From positions 26,740 through 90,739 of the forward strand of contig DATKKF010000100.1 in the NCBI GenBank assembly GCA_035543115.1: DNA of 64,000 bases, read 5' to 3'. How positions within the stretch are numbered: the first letter of the stretch is position 1; the number at the start of each line of letters is the position of its first letter. The position numbers were made by a program, and so were the translations under genes. Origin of the DNA: RPRB01 sp035543115 (GTDB lineage: Bacteria > Myxococcota > Myxococcia > Myxococcales > Myxococcaceae). The notes beneath the pieces were generated by a model. That model was given only the letters and a program-made list of their open reading frames with translations. It was not told the DNA's origin and made no database searches. This document shows positions 16,952 through 25,698 of this stretch, piece after piece.

Positions 16952-17449
16952 ATGCGCTGTCCCTTCTGCAAGTGCGACGACAGCAAGGTCCTCGACTCGC
17001 GCGAGTCAGCGGAGGGGACGGTGACCCGGCGGCGGCGGGAGTGCCTGGGCTGCCACAAGCGCTTCACCACCTACGAGCGCGTCGAGGAGCTGATGCCGCT
17101 GGTGGTGAAGAAGGACGGCCGGCGCGAGCCGTACGACCGCGAGAAGCTCATCTCCGGGCTGCAGAAGGCGGTGGAGAAGCGCCCGGTGTCGATGGACCAA
17201 CTCGAGGCGCTGGTGGCGGAGGTGGAGGCGCGCATCCTGGAGCGCGGGGAGAAGGAGGTCCCCAGTCACCTCATCGGCGAGGAGATGATGCGCCGGTTGC
17301 GCGCGCTCGACCAGGTGGCGTACGTCCGCTTCGCATCGGTGTACCGGAGCTTCCGGGACATCGAGGAGTTCATGGACGAGCTGAAGGGCCTACTCGATGA
17401 CCACGGCGCCGACGCCGCGCGGAGACCCCGCGGACGGCTCGAAGACTGA
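16952..17449 (+). CDS. nrdR: Transcriptional repressor NrdR
   Basis: A 165-residue regulator of ribonucleotide reductase genes. It has the N-terminal zinc ribbon (CPFC at 3-6 and CLGC at about 31-34, followed by HKRFTTYERVE) and the ATP-cone domain (VVKKDGRREPYDREKLISGL), ending in YVRFASVYRSFRDIEEF. The C-terminal 15 residues are an Arg/Asp-rich tail. It sits between glyA and ribD as in many proteobacteria, where nrdR-ribD is a conserved pair. It would bind NrdR boxes elsewhere; I see none in this window. Confidence 0.96.
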   Translation: MRCPFCKCDDSKVLDSRESAEGTVTRRRRECLGCHKRFTTYERVEELMPLVVKKDGRREPYDREKLISGLQKAVEKRPVSMDQLEALVAEVEARILERGEKEVPSHLIGEEMMRRLRALDQVAYVRFASVYRSFRDIEEFMDELKGLLDDHGADAARRPRGRLED

Positions 17450-18566
17450 ACGCCCGGAGGAGCTCCCTCCCGCCGCCGAGGCGTGGATGCGCGAGGCGCT
17501 CGCCGAAGCCCGTCTCGCGGTGGGCCGTACGCATCCCAACCCCGCGGTGGGTGCGGTGGTGGTGCGGGACGGGCAGATCGTCGGCCGCGGCCACACCGCG
17601 CCGGCCGGCGGTCCCCACGCCGAGGTGCGGGCCATCACCGACGCCGGTCCCCGGGCCCGCGGCGCGGACCTCTTCACCACGCTCGAGCCGTGCGATCACC
17701 ACGGCCGGACGCCGCCCTGCACCGAGGCCATTCTCGCCGCCGGCGTCGCCCGGGTGTTCGCCGGCTCTTCCGACCCGAACCCGCTGGTTGACGGGCGCGG
17801 TGTGCAGCGGCTCCGCGTGCTCGGGATGCCGGTGTGGACCGGCGTGCTCGCGGCAGAGACCGATGCGCTCAACCGGCCCTTCTTCAAGGCGATGCGCGCG
17901 GGGCTCCCCTGGGTGACGCTCAAGGCGGCGGTGTCGCTCGACGGAAAACTGGCCACCGCCTCCGGCGACAGCCGGTGGGTGACCGGCGAGGCGGCGCGGG
18001 CCGAGGTCCACCGGCTCCGGAACGTCGTCGACGCGGTGCTGGTCGGAGCGGGGACGGTGCGGACGGACGACCCCGCGCTCACCACCCGGCTACCCGAGGG
18101 CGGAGGGCGCGACCCGCTGCGGGTGGTGCTGGATTCGGCGCTCCAGCTGTCGCCCGAACGCACGCTGTTCCGCCTGTCGTCCACGGCGGGGACGCTGCTC
18201 GTCCACGTGGCGGGGCAGGGTGGAGGGCGAGCCCCCGCGCTGGCGGCGGCCGGGGCGGAGCTCCTCGCGGTGCCGGGGCGGCCCGGCGAGGTGGATCTCG
18301 AGGCGACCTTGCGCGCGCTGCTCCAGCGCGACGTGCTGCACGTGATGGTGGAGGGGGGCCCCAGGGTCTACTCGGCGTTCATCCGGGCGGGGCTGGCGGA
18401 TGCGCTGGTGCTGCACCTGGCGCCCAAGCTGGTGGGCGGCGATGGGCTGTCCTGGCTCGGTCCGCTGGGGCTGGACCGGATGGCCGGGGCCCGCCCGGTC
18501 AAGGTCGAGTCGGTCCGGTGGCTGGGCGAGGACCTGGAGGTCCGGGCCCTGTTCGGACCGGCCTAG
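17397..18566 (+). CDS. ribD: Bifunctional riboflavin deaminase/reductase RibD
   Basis: A 389-residue enzyme for the second and third steps of riboflavin synthesis. The N-terminal deaminase domain has zinc ligands in GGPHAEV and LEPCDHHGRTPPC. The C-terminal reductase domain has AVSLDGKLATASGDSRWVTG and a VEGGPRVYSAFI strand. The ATG at 17397 overlaps nrdR by 53 bases. An internal ATG at 17487 would remove the overlap and put the deaminase helix at the start, so the true start is uncertain. The other rib genes resume only at 25048, after an unrelated 6.5 kb block. Confidence 0.94.
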   Translation: MTTAPTPRGDPADGSKTERPEELPPAAEAWMREALAEARLAVGRTHPNPAVGAVVVRDGQIVGRGHTAPAGGPHAEVRAITDAGPRARGADLFTTLEPCDHHGRTPPCTEAILAAGVARVFAGSSDPNPLVDGRGVQRLRVLGMPVWTGVLAAETDALNRPFFKAMRAGLPWVTLKAAVSLDGKLATASGDSRWVTGEAARAEVHRLRNVVDAVLVGAGTVRTDDPALTTRLPEGGGRDPLRVVLDSALQLSPERTLFRLSSTAGTLLVHVAGQGGGRAPALAAAGAELLAVPGRPGEVDLEATLRALLQRDVLHVMVEGGPRVYSAFIRAGLADALVLHLAPKLVGGDGLSWLGPLGLDRMAGARPVKVESVRWLGEDLEVRALFGPA

Positions 18567-18641
18567 GTCAGGGCGGCCGCAATCGAGATCCAGGTCAAGG
18601 CGTCGTCAGGCGGGCGATGGTCGGCGAGGTCAGGGCGGCCG
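18565..18641. repeat. 15-base direct repeat pair after ribD
   Basis: AGGTCAGGGCGGCCG occurs at 18565-18579 and again at 18627-18641, 62 bases apart; the first copy includes the ribD stop codon region. A weaker related stretch (CAGGTCAAGGCG) starts near 18591. The repeats fall where the riboflavin operon is broken, and could be a scar of rearrangement or a chance similarity in GC-rich DNA. Confidence 0.4.
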
Positions 18642-18960
18642 TACGAACCGGAGCCGGGGCAATCTGACCCCGGGCCGCGCCCGCTGACCCAGCCGAGGTG
18701 GCCGCGCCGGCGGCGCCGACGGTCAAGAAGAAGGCGCTCGCCCAGAGGAGAATCCGGCGGCGGAGGCAATGGCTGCAGAGGTGAGAGCGGTGCATGTCGA
18801 GGGTCCTACGCAACGGACGTGCCGTTTGGATGCGCATTCACGGTGAAGGTTCCGGAGTCTCGATGCGTTTGACTCGCACCTGGACGCCGGCTCATCGGTA
18901 CGCTGGCTTGGAAGGACCCACATGGACCCCCATCCGCTCATGCCGGAGAGTTCTCGCCCC
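18567..18960. other. Gap between ribD and the lipoprotein gene
   Basis: This 394-base stretch holds the second copy of a 15-base direct repeat and one possible small minus-strand peptide gene, both listed separately. I see no tRNA, clear terminator with a T tract, or riboswitch-like structure in it. Its last 100 bases are less GC-rich than the flanks and probably carry the promoter for the lipoprotein-rhodanese pair. Confidence 0.5.
18595..18795 (-). CDS. Hypothetical small secreted peptide (uncertain)
   Basis: A 66-codon frame starting at the ATG at 18795, in the 394-base gap between ribD and the next plus-strand gene. The predicted peptide has a Cys/His/Arg N-terminus, a hydrophobic core (ILLWASAFFLTVGAAGAA) and a small Ala/Pro/Thr tail, resembling a signal peptide followed by a short secreted region. 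An earlier ATG at 18837 is in frame. No homologue is recognised, and it may be a chance frame in GC-rich DNA. Confidence 0.3.
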   Translation of the reverse strand: MHRSHLCSHCLRRRILLWASAFFLTVGAAGAATSAGSAGAARGQIAPAPVRTAALTSPTIARLTTP

Positions 18961-19491
18961 ATGCGCCGTCTGATTCCGCTGTGCCTGCTCGCCGTCTGCT
19001 GCTCGAGCCAAAAGTCGGCGACCTACGTCCCCGGCGCCGAAGCCCAGCAGCAACTCTCGTCCCCTCCTCCGCTTCCGCCTCCGCCGCCGCTCGGCCCCGA
19101 CCAGTCGATGGCCAAGGTGACCGGCTGCTCCGACTCGGCGAACCCCTCCGAGCAGGACGCCGCGTCCTTCCCCCCGATGGTGCAGGGAAGCCGGGCCCCT
19201 TCGGCGACCGAAGTGCAGCTCGGGATGCAGCCGGCGGGGGTCTGGGTGGCGCACAACCTGACCCACGCCTGCTGCACGAAGGCGAAGATCTACGTGCTGC
19301 GCACCGAGGGCCAGGTGAACTTCTTCGAGACGGTCGAGGGCAAGCCCTGCGGGGATGGATGCATGTGCACCTCGCAGGTGCAGGCCGCGCTGGGCGTGCC
19401 GCCGGGGCGCTACGGGGTCGCGCTTCGCATCGAGGACGGGGCAGGCTCCACCATCGTGAAGCAGAGCTCGTTCGTCGTGGAGGCGTACTGA
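18961..19491 (+). CDS. Probable secreted Cys-rich lipoprotein
   Basis: A 176-residue protein of unknown function. The N-terminus (MRRLIPLCLLAVCCSS) is a short signal peptide with cysteines at the expected lipobox position, but the residue before the Cys is not the ideal Gly/Ala, so lipidation is uncertain. A proline-rich linker (PPPLPPPPPLG) follows. The C-terminal domain has paired cysteines (HACCTK, CGDGCMC) that could form disulfides or bind metal. Its stop overlaps the rhodanese start (TGATG), so the two are coupled. An upstream ATG at 18922 would spoil the signal peptide. Confidence 0.65.
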   Translation: MRRLIPLCLLAVCCSSQKSATYVPGAEAQQQLSSPPPLPPPPPLGPDQSMAKVTGCSDSANPSEQDAASFPPMVQGSRAPSATEVQLGMQPAGVWVAHNLTHACCTKAKIYVLRTEGQVNFFETVEGKPCGDGCMCTSQVQAALGVPPGRYGVALRIEDGAGSTIVKQSSFVVEAY

Positions 19492-19913
19492 TGCGAGCCC
19501 ACTCACTGTCGCTTCTCGTCCTGCTCGGCGTGACGCCGGCGCGGGCGAAGGACGCGCCCGACGCTGGCGCGCATGCCGCGCCCGCGGCCTCGCCGAGGAA
19601 GCTCGAGCCCGCGGAGTTCAAGGCTGCGCTGGGGAAGGCGCGTGCGTCGGGCAAGTTCAGCCTGCTGGACGTGCGCGAGCCCAACGAGACGGCCGGCGGA
19701 TACGTCCAGGGCGCGGAGCTCCTGCCCTACAACAGCGGCGTCTTCGCGCGCGAGCACGGGAAGGTCCCCAAGGACCGGCCGGTGCTGGTCTACTGCGCCA
19801 GTGGGCGCCGCGCTGGCCGCGCGGCCGAGATGCTCGTCGCCGAGGGCTGGAAGGACGTGACGGTGCTCTCCAACGGCGGCTACGCGGACCTGCGGTCAGA
19901 CACGGGGGGCTGA
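19491..19913 (+). CDS. Exported single-domain rhodanese
   Basis: A 140-residue protein: a signal peptide of about 19 residues (MRAHSLSLLVLLGVTPARA), an Ala/Pro linker, and one rhodanese domain with LLDVREPNE and the active-site loop YCASGRRAGRA, whose Cys would carry the persulfide. It is likely periplasmic. It overlaps the preceding Cys-rich secreted protein, hinting at a shared role in thiol or sulfur chemistry; that link is inference. Confidence 0.85.
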   Translation: MRAHSLSLLVLLGVTPARAKDAPDAGAHAAPAASPRKLEPAEFKAALGKARASGKFSLLDVREPNETAGGYVQGAELLPYNSGVFAREHGKVPKDRPVLVYCASGRRAGRAAEMLVAEGWKDVTVLSNGGYADLRSDTGG

Positions 19914-20089
19914 GCCCGGCGACGATCCACCCGGCGAGGTCGCCCCGGCGGAGGTCCCTCGACCACCGACAGGATGTTGCCGCCGGGATCAAGCGATCGT
20001 CGGCCCATCACGACGCGCCTGTACCTCCCCGGCCGAAGGGCTGCTGTGAGTGGCGGGCCCGGCGTCCCTCGGGCACACTCCTGACGACG

Positions 20090-22090
20090 ATGCTTCGAAC
20101 GCAGCGTTCGACATGTCCGTACGATTGTCCGGACGCGTGTGGCCTGGTGGTGGAGACCGACGGGCTCACCGTCCGCTCGGTCCGCGGCGACCCCGAGCAT
20201 GGGTACACCCGCGGCACGCTGTGCCCGAAGGTCAACGGCTTCGAGCGGACGGTCCACGCCCCCGGCCGGTTGCTCACGCCGCTGATCCGCACCGGACCGA
20301 AGGGGCAGGGGGCATTTCGCCGCGCGTCGTGGGACGAAGCCGCGGCGCTCATCGCCGACCGCTGGACGGCGCTCATCGCGGCCCACGGCCGGGAGTGCAT
20401 CCTCCCGTTCACCTACGCCGGGACGATGGGACTCATCCAGCGCAACGCCCAGGAGCCGTTGTTCCACAGGCTCGGGGCGTCGCTGCTCGACCGCACCATC
20501 TGCACCGCGGCCCAGAACGCCGGATGGGAGCAGGTGATGGGCACCACGCCCGGCTCGGATCCCGACGAGGCGGCCCGGAGCGACCTGGTGGTGCTCTGGG
20601 GCATCAACGCACTGGCGACGAACATCCACTTCCTGTCGCAGGTGAAGGCCGCGCGCCGGGCCGGCGGCCGGGCCCTCCTCATCGACACCCACCGGCAGCA
20701 GACCGCGGCCCATGCCGACCGGCTCTTCCTCGTGCAGCCGGGCTCGGACGGCGCGCTGGCGCTCGCGATGCTGCACGTGATGGCCCGGGAGAACCTGGTC
20801 GACCGTGGGTTCCTCGCGCGCGAGACGGTCGGGTGGGCCGACATCGAGCGCGAGGTGCTGCCCGAGCATTCCCCGGAGCGCGTTTCGGGCATCACCGGGC
20901 TCTCGGTCGAGGACATCGTCTTCCTGGCGCGGGCATACGGCGGCGCGCGGGCGCCGTTCATCCGGGTGGGAGGCGCGCCCTCCCGCTACGCGAACGGAGC
21001 GATCTCCACCCGGGCGCTGCTCTGCCTTCCCGCAGCGGTGGGGGCCTGGGCAAAGAAGGGCGGAGGCTTCCTGTCCAGCACCGGGACTGGAGCGGCCTTC
21101 GACCTCACCTCCTTCACCCGCCCGGACCTGCTGCCAGGGCCCACGCGGATCGTGAACATGAACCGGCTGGGGCATGCCCTCGGCGAGCTGGACGGGCCGC
21201 GGGTGATGTCCCTCTTCGTTGCCAGCTCGAATCCGGCGGCGGTGTGCCCGGACCAGAACGCGGTGCTGAAGGGCCTCGCCCGCGAGGACCTCTTCACCGT
21301 GGTGCACGAGCGCTTCCTCACCGACACCGCGCTCTACGCGGACGTGGTGCTGCCTGCGCCGACGATGCTGGAGACCACGGACCTCTACCGGAGCTACGGC
21401 CAGTTCTTCGTTCAGCGGACCCGGCCGGTGATTCCTCCGCTCGGAGAATCGCGCTCCAACTGGGACACCATCCAGACTCTCGCCCGGGCACTCGACCTCA
21501 CCGACCACGTCTTCTCCCTGTCGGCGGACGAGCACATCGACCTGATCCTCTCCAAGCCGTCGGGCTGGTTCGAAGGTGTGGACCGTGAGGCGCTGAAGGA
21601 AGGCCGAGCAGTCCGCCTCAACCCGCCGCGGGGCGTGTGGCTGACGCCGTCCGGGAAGATCGAGCTGCGCAACGACCGGCTCGACGAGCCGCTCCCTCGG
21701 CACCGGCCGACCCATTCCGACCTCGAGGCGAAGGGGTTGCCGTTGCGGCTCCAGACCGCGCCTTCGCTCTACCGGCTGAACTCGTCCTTCACCGAGCGTC
21801 AGGAGCTCGCGTCGAAGCTCGGCCCACAGACGCTCCGGCTCTCGCCGGCGGATGCTTCAGCCCGCGGTCTCGCCAGCGGGCAGCGGGTCACGGCGTTCAA
21901 CGCGCTGGGCGAGGTCTCGTTCGTGCTCGAGGTGACCGAGGCCGTGCCCCCGGGAGTGGCCGTGGCCGAGGGCGTCCACTCGCTCCAGGCCGGGAACGCG
22001 CGGAACGTGAACGGGCTCACCTCGCAGCGCCTGAGCGACTCGGGCGGGGGCAGCACCTTCTACGACAACCGCATCGACGTGCGGGCCTGA
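20090..22090 (+). CDS. Molybdopterin-dependent oxidoreductase with [4Fe-4S] cluster
   Basis: A 666-residue enzyme of the DMSO reductase/formate dehydrogenase superfamily. The N-terminal cluster motif C-x3-C-x3-C with a distal Cys (CPYDCPDACG ... TLCPK) is intact. The central molybdopterin regions (VLWGINALATNIHF, GGRALLIDTHRQQTA) and a C-terminal molydopterin-dinucleotide-binding beta-barrel (LRLSPADASARGLASGQRV) follow. No Tat signal is seen, so it is probably cytoplasmic. No partner subunits are adjacent. The substrate cannot be deduced; uncharacterised enzymes of this subgroup are often annotated only as oxidoreductases. Confidence 0.85.
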   Translation: MLRTQRSTCPYDCPDACGLVVETDGLTVRSVRGDPEHGYTRGTLCPKVNGFERTVHAPGRLLTPLIRTGPKGQGAFRRASWDEAAALIADRWTALIAAHGRECILPFTYAGTMGLIQRNAQEPLFHRLGASLLDRTICTAAQNAGWEQVMGTTPGSDPDEAARSDLVVLWGINALATNIHFLSQVKAARRAGGRALLIDTHRQQTAAHADRLFLVQPGSDGALALAMLHVMARENLVDRGFLARETVGWADIEREVLPEHSPERVSGITGLSVEDIVFLARAYGGARAPFIRVGGAPSRYANGAISTRALLCLPAAVGAWAKKGGGFLSSTGTGAAFDLTSFTRPDLLPGPTRIVNMNRLGHALGELDGPRVMSLFVASSNPAAVCPDQNAVLKGLAREDLFTVVHERFLTDTALYADVVLPAPTMLETTDLYRSYGQFFVQRTRPVIPPLGESRSNWDTIQTLARALDLTDHVFSLSADEHIDLILSKPSGWFEGVDREALKEGRAVRLNPPRGVWLTPSGKIELRNDRLDEPLPRHRPTHSDLEAKGLPLRLQTAPSLYRLNSSFTERQELASKLGPQTLRLSPADASARGLASGQRVTAFNALGEVSFVLEVTEAVPPGVAVAEGVHSLQAGNARNVNGLTSQRLSDSGGGSTFYDNRIDVRA

Positions 22091-22100
22091 GGAGCATCGA

Positions 22101-22373
22101 CTAGACGGTGCCTGAGCGCTGTGCCCCGACGCTGGCCCGGGCAATGAGCAGGGCCCCGACCGCACCCACGCCGGCGACGGCGACGGACAGTCCATCGAAG
22201 AGGGCTCCGCCGGGCAAGACCATCCGACTGAGCAGTCCGCCCACCACCCCGCCGACGCCGCCCGAGGCGAAACCCCAGGCCAGGGTGAGGCCACGGACCT
22301 TCCAGATCGCCGCGATTGCTGTGCCGAGCACCGCCCCGAGCACCTGCCAACCCAGAAGCGCGAAGATGGTCAT
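22101..22373 (-). CDS. Small membrane protein
   Basis: A 90-residue, Gly/Ala-rich protein with about three hydrophobic segments (LGWQVLGAVLGTAIAAIW, WGFASGGVGGVVGGLL, LSVAVAGVGAVGALLIA). The composition recalls GlsB/YeaQ-type small membrane proteins, but no diagnostic motif lets me assign a family. It converges with the oxidoreductase gene, 10 bases from its stop. Function unknown. Confidence 0.6.
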   Translation of the reverse strand: MTIFALLGWQVLGAVLGTAIAAIWKVRGLTLAWGFASGGVGGVVGGLLSRMVLPGGALFDGLSVAVAGVGAVGALLIARASVGAQRSGTV

Positions 22374-22488
22374 GTCTGTGCCTCCCTCAAACCGTCAGCC
22401 CATGCATCGGCCATGCGGAGGCCAAGACCGAAGAAGCAGGCTCAAGGTGAAGCCCAGGGGCGCAGGCTTTGCGTCAAACCCCGCATTT

Positions 22489-22517
22489 CTTGCGCCCTTC
22501 GATGTTCACTGCGCAAG
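22489..22517. promoter_or_regulatory. 7-base inverted repeat between divergent ends
   Basis: CTTGCGC at 22489-22495 is perfectly repeated in reverse as GCGCAAG at 22511-22517, with 15 bases between. It lies 46 bases past the stop of the GNAT gene (minus strand) and upstream of the small membrane protein gene (minus strand). It could be a hairpin terminator lacking a T tract or a protein-binding site; nothing decides between them. Confidence 0.3.
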
Positions 22518-22562
22518 CCTCGCGCGTCGCAGCCAAGGGGCCCGAGCGCGCTCCTCAGGTGC

Positions 22563-23015
22563 TCACACGACGTCCATCGCGGGATGCGGATCGCAGCTCA
22601 TGTAAACCTTGCAGTCGTCCTCGTGGGTGACGCGGAATCCGAGGCGTTCGTACAGCCGGCGGGCCGGGTTGAACTTCACCACCGCCAGGCGCACCGGCTG
22701 GCTCCGGCGTGCGCCCTCGTCGAGCACGCGTCTCATGATCTCGGTCCCAATGCCTCGTCGCTGGAACGCGCCGTCGATGATCAGCGTCCCGAGGAAGTAC
22801 TCCTCGTCCCGCGGGACCACCTGGAGCCATCCGATGTCGGTCCCCTCGAGCTGGATGATGCGGACCTGGGATGCGGTCCAGAAGCGCCTGAAGTTCGCCT
22901 CCTGACCGTCTCTCGCGAGATTCAGGCGCTCGTCGATCCAGCCGTGCTCCGCGAAGAAGGTCCGGCGGCACGCCTCGAAATCGGAGTCGACCGCCGGTCG
23001 GAAGGTGATCTGCAT
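22563..23015 (-). CDS. GNAT family N-acetyltransferase
   Basis: A 150-residue acetyl-CoA-dependent transferase. It has the GNAT fold order with the acetyl-CoA loop at GAFQRRGIGTEIMRRVLDEG (the Q/R-x-x-G-x-G/A motif), followed by the LYERLGF strand-helix typical of the family. The substrate is unknown. It is transcribed in the same direction as the upstream M3 peptidase but separated by 72 bases. Confidence 0.85.
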   Translation of the reverse strand: MQITFRPAVDSDFEACRRTFFAEHGWIDERLNLARDGQEANFRRFWTASQVRIIQLEGTDIGWLQVVPRDEEYFLGTLIIDGAFQRRGIGTEIMRRVLDEGARRSQPVRLAVVKFNPARRLYERLGFRVTHEDDCKVYMSCDPHPAMDVV

Positions 23016-23087
23016 CTGCCCGCTCCGGAGGGGGCAGACTACCGCGGTCCACTGCCGAAGGCCGGTCCGGGAATCCGGACTCGTCCA

Positions 23088-25007
23088 TCAGCTCCGCTCC
23101 AGCCATTCCTGGAACGCCTCGAAGCCGTAGGGCCGGCCGAGGAAGTCCTTCACCAGATCCGCCGCGTCCTTGCTCCCGCCCGGGACCAGCACCGCGTCGC
23201 GGTACCGGGAGGCGGTCTTCTCGTCGAGCAGCCCGTGCCGCTGGAACTCGCCGAGCAGGTCCTTGGCGATGACCAGCGACCACAGATACGTGTAGTACAT
23301 CGCCGAGTACCCGTTGAGGTGCCCGAAGCTGGCGAAGAAGTGGGTGCCCTCCACGTACGGGAAGGGGCTGTAGCGCTTCTGCAGCTCCAGCATCGTCTGG
23401 GTGATGTCCAGATCCACGGGAGGGCGGCTGTGCAGCGCGAGCGACAGCTGCGCGTAGAAGACCTGATGCCGGGTGTGCGCGCCCTTGCCGAACTCGTTGG
23501 CCTCGCGCATCCGGTGCACCAGCTCGGCGGGGATGGGCTCGTTGGTCTCGAGGTGACGGGCGAAGAGGGCCAGCGTTCCCGGGTCCCAGGCCCACTCCTC
23601 GAGCATCTGGCTCGGGGCCTCGACGAAGTCCCACTCGGTCGCCACGCCGGAGAACCCCAGCCACCTCTGCTGTCCCCCGAGCACGTGGTGCATCAGGTGA
23701 CCGAACTCGTGGAAGAGGGTCACCACGTCGTCGTGGTCGAGCAGGGCCGGGCTGTGCACCGCCGGGTCGGCGAAGTTGCAGACCAGCGCGCCCTCCGGGA
23801 GCTGCACGCCCTTCACGCCCGAGACGATCGGGAACTGCGCCGCGTGCTTGTACTTGTCCGCCCGCGGATGCAGGTCGAGGTGGATGCGCCCGAGCCGCTC
23901 GTCCCCGCGGAACACGTCGTAGGACTCGACCTTGGGGTGCCAGGACGCGGAATTCTCGAGGCGAACGTAGCGGATGCCGAAGAGCCGTGAGGTGATGGTG
24001 AGTAGCCCGTCCCGCACCCGAGTGAACTCGAAGTAGGGCCGGACCGACTGCGAGTCGAAGCCGAGCTCCTCCTGCTTCACCCGCTCCTCGTAATAGGCCT
24101 TCTCCCAGTCCTCCACCCGAGTCGTACCGGGCACGTCCTTCTGCTTCCGCCGGAGCAGCCGCTCCAGGTCGCGCCTCGCCGGGCCCTCGCTCACCGCCGC
24201 CACCCGAGCGAGGAACTCGGCGACCGTCTTGCCCGACTTCGCCATCTTGTCCTCGGTCACGTAGTCCGCCCAGGATGCCATTCCGAGGAGCCGCGCCTGC
24301 TCGGCCCGCACCTCGAGGATTTCCCGCAGCACCTTCTCGTTTCCCGGGTACGCCCGCGAGGTGTTCTCGACGTACAGCTGCCGGCGCGCCTCGCCGTCGC
24401 GCGCGTACGTCCGGAAGGGGAGCAGGTCCGGGTAGTCGGTGGTGATGACCACCTTCCCGTCCGGTCCGGGCTGGTGCTTGGCGCGGTAGTCCTCCGGAAG
24501 CCCGGCCAGCTGCCCGGGCCGCAGCGACACGCTCCGCACGTCCTCGCGGATGGCGCGGTCGAAGTCCTGGCCCAGCCGCACGGCCCTCTCCGCGAGATCC
24601 TTGAGCCGAGCGCGCGTCGGCTCGTCCTTGTCCACGCCCGCCCGGCGGAAGTCGCGCAGGGTGTGCTCGAGGAACCGCCGGGTGTCCGGCGCGAGCCCCT
24701 CGCTCTTCACCGAGGCCAGCGCGTCGTAGAGCCCGCGGTGGAGCGACAGCTCGGTCGCGTAGGCGCTGATCTCCTGGACCGCGGCCTCGGCCGCCTGACG
24801 CAGCGGCTTGTCGGGGTGCACCTCGGAGAGGAGGCCCGCCCGGTGCCCGGCGTTGGAGAGCGCCAGCTGCAGGCGCTGGTACGGGCCCAGCGTGTCGGCC
24901 TCGGTGCGAGGTCCCTTCGCCCCCAGGAGAGTGTCCAGCTCGGAGCGGGCGGTGGCCAGGGCGGCGCGGGTGTCGGCGAGGAGGGTCTCGGGGGTGGTCT
25001 CGGTCAT
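23088..25007 (-). CDS. M3 family oligopeptidase
   Basis: A 639-residue zinc peptidase of the thimet oligopeptidase/oligopeptidase A family. The catalytic HEFGHLMHH motif is present, with the third zinc ligand Glu about 25 residues on (VEAPSQMLEEW). The C-terminal HFFASFGHLNGYSAMYYTYLWS substrate-binding region is also conserved. There is no signal peptide, so it is probably a cytoplasmic peptide-degrading enzyme. It sits divergent from ribE, 40 bases apart, inside the block that splits the riboflavin genes. Confidence 0.93.
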   Translation of the reverse strand: MTETTPETLLADTRAALATARSELDTLLGAKGPRTEADTLGPYQRLQLALSNAGHRAGLLSEVHPDKPLRQAAEAAVQEISAYATELSLHRGLYDALASVKSEGLAPDTRRFLEHTLRDFRRAGVDKDEPTRARLKDLAERAVRLGQDFDRAIREDVRSVSLRPGQLAGLPEDYRAKHQPGPDGKVVITTDYPDLLPFRTYARDGEARRQLYVENTSRAYPGNEKVLREILEVRAEQARLLGMASWADYVTEDKMAKSGKTVAEFLARVAAVSEGPARRDLERLLRRKQKDVPGTTRVEDWEKAYYEERVKQEELGFDSQSVRPYFEFTRVRDGLLTITSRLFGIRYVRLENSASWHPKVESYDVFRGDERLGRIHLDLHPRADKYKHAAQFPIVSGVKGVQLPEGALVCNFADPAVHSPALLDHDDVVTLFHEFGHLMHHVLGGQQRWLGFSGVATEWDFVEAPSQMLEEWAWDPGTLALFARHLETNEPIPAELVHRMREANEFGKGAHTRHQVFYAQLSLALHSRPPVDLDITQTMLELQKRYSPFPYVEGTHFFASFGHLNGYSAMYYTYLWSLVIAKDLLGEFQRHGLLDEKTASRYRDAVLVPGGSKDAADLVKDFLGRPYGFEAFQEWLERS

Positions 25008-25047
25008 GGCGGGTTTGCTCGGAGGGCCTTATAAGCGACGGCCGACC

Positions 25048-25698
25048 ATGTTCACTGGCCTGGTGCAGGACATGGGCACCGTGGAGCGTGTCCTCCCGGG
25101 GCCCATGACCACCCTCTGGATCCGGACTGCCCTCGGGGCAAGCGAGTTCGCGCTCGGGGAGTCGATCGCCGTCTCCGGCGCCTGCCTGACCGTGGTGGAG
25201 CGCACAGGCGACACCTTCCGGGTCGACGCCGCGCCCGAGACCCTCCGCCGGACCACCCTGGGCGAGCTGCGTGCGGGGTCACAGGTCAACCTGGAGCGCG
25301 CCCTTCGGCTGTCCGACCGGCTGGGAGGCCACCTGGTCCTGGGACACGTCGACGGGGTGCTGCCGCTCCTGAGCCGGGCCCACGAGGGCGGCTCGCTGGT
25401 GCTGGAGGTCGGCCTCACCCCGGAGCTCGCGCCCCTGTTCATCGAGAAGGGCTCGGTCACGCTGGACGGGGTCAGCCTCACCGTCAACAGCGTGGGCGAC
25501 GACCGGTTCAGCGTGCAGCTGATCCCCGAGACGCAATCCAGGACCACGCTCGGCCAGCGCGCCATCGGCGAGCGCTACAACGTTGAAGCGGACGTGATCG
25601 GAAAGTACGTGGCCCGGCTCCACGCCGCACATGCCCCGACGCGCTCCGGTGGCCTGACGGTGGACATGCTGCGGGCCGCCGGGTTCGGATTGGACTGA
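25048..25698 (+). CDS. ribE: Riboflavin synthase alpha chain
   Basis: A 216-residue enzyme that dismutates two lumazine molecules to riboflavin. It has two repeated lumazine-binding barrels: MFTGLVQDMGTVERV with SGACLTVVE in the first, and LGHVDGV with GSVTLDGVSLTVN in the second. Length is normal. The stop overlaps the ribBA ATG (TGATG). The ATG at 25048 was chosen because MFTG is the universal start. Confidence 0.95.
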   Translation: MFTGLVQDMGTVERVLPGPMTTLWIRTALGASEFALGESIAVSGACLTVVERTGDTFRVDAAPETLRRTTLGELRAGSQVNLERALRLSDRLGGHLVLGHVDGVLPLLSRAHEGGSLVLEVGLTPELAPLFIEKGSVTLDGVSLTVNSVGDDRFSVQLIPETQSRTTLGQRAIGERYNVEADVIGKYVARLHAAHAPTRSGGLTVDMLRAAGFGLD

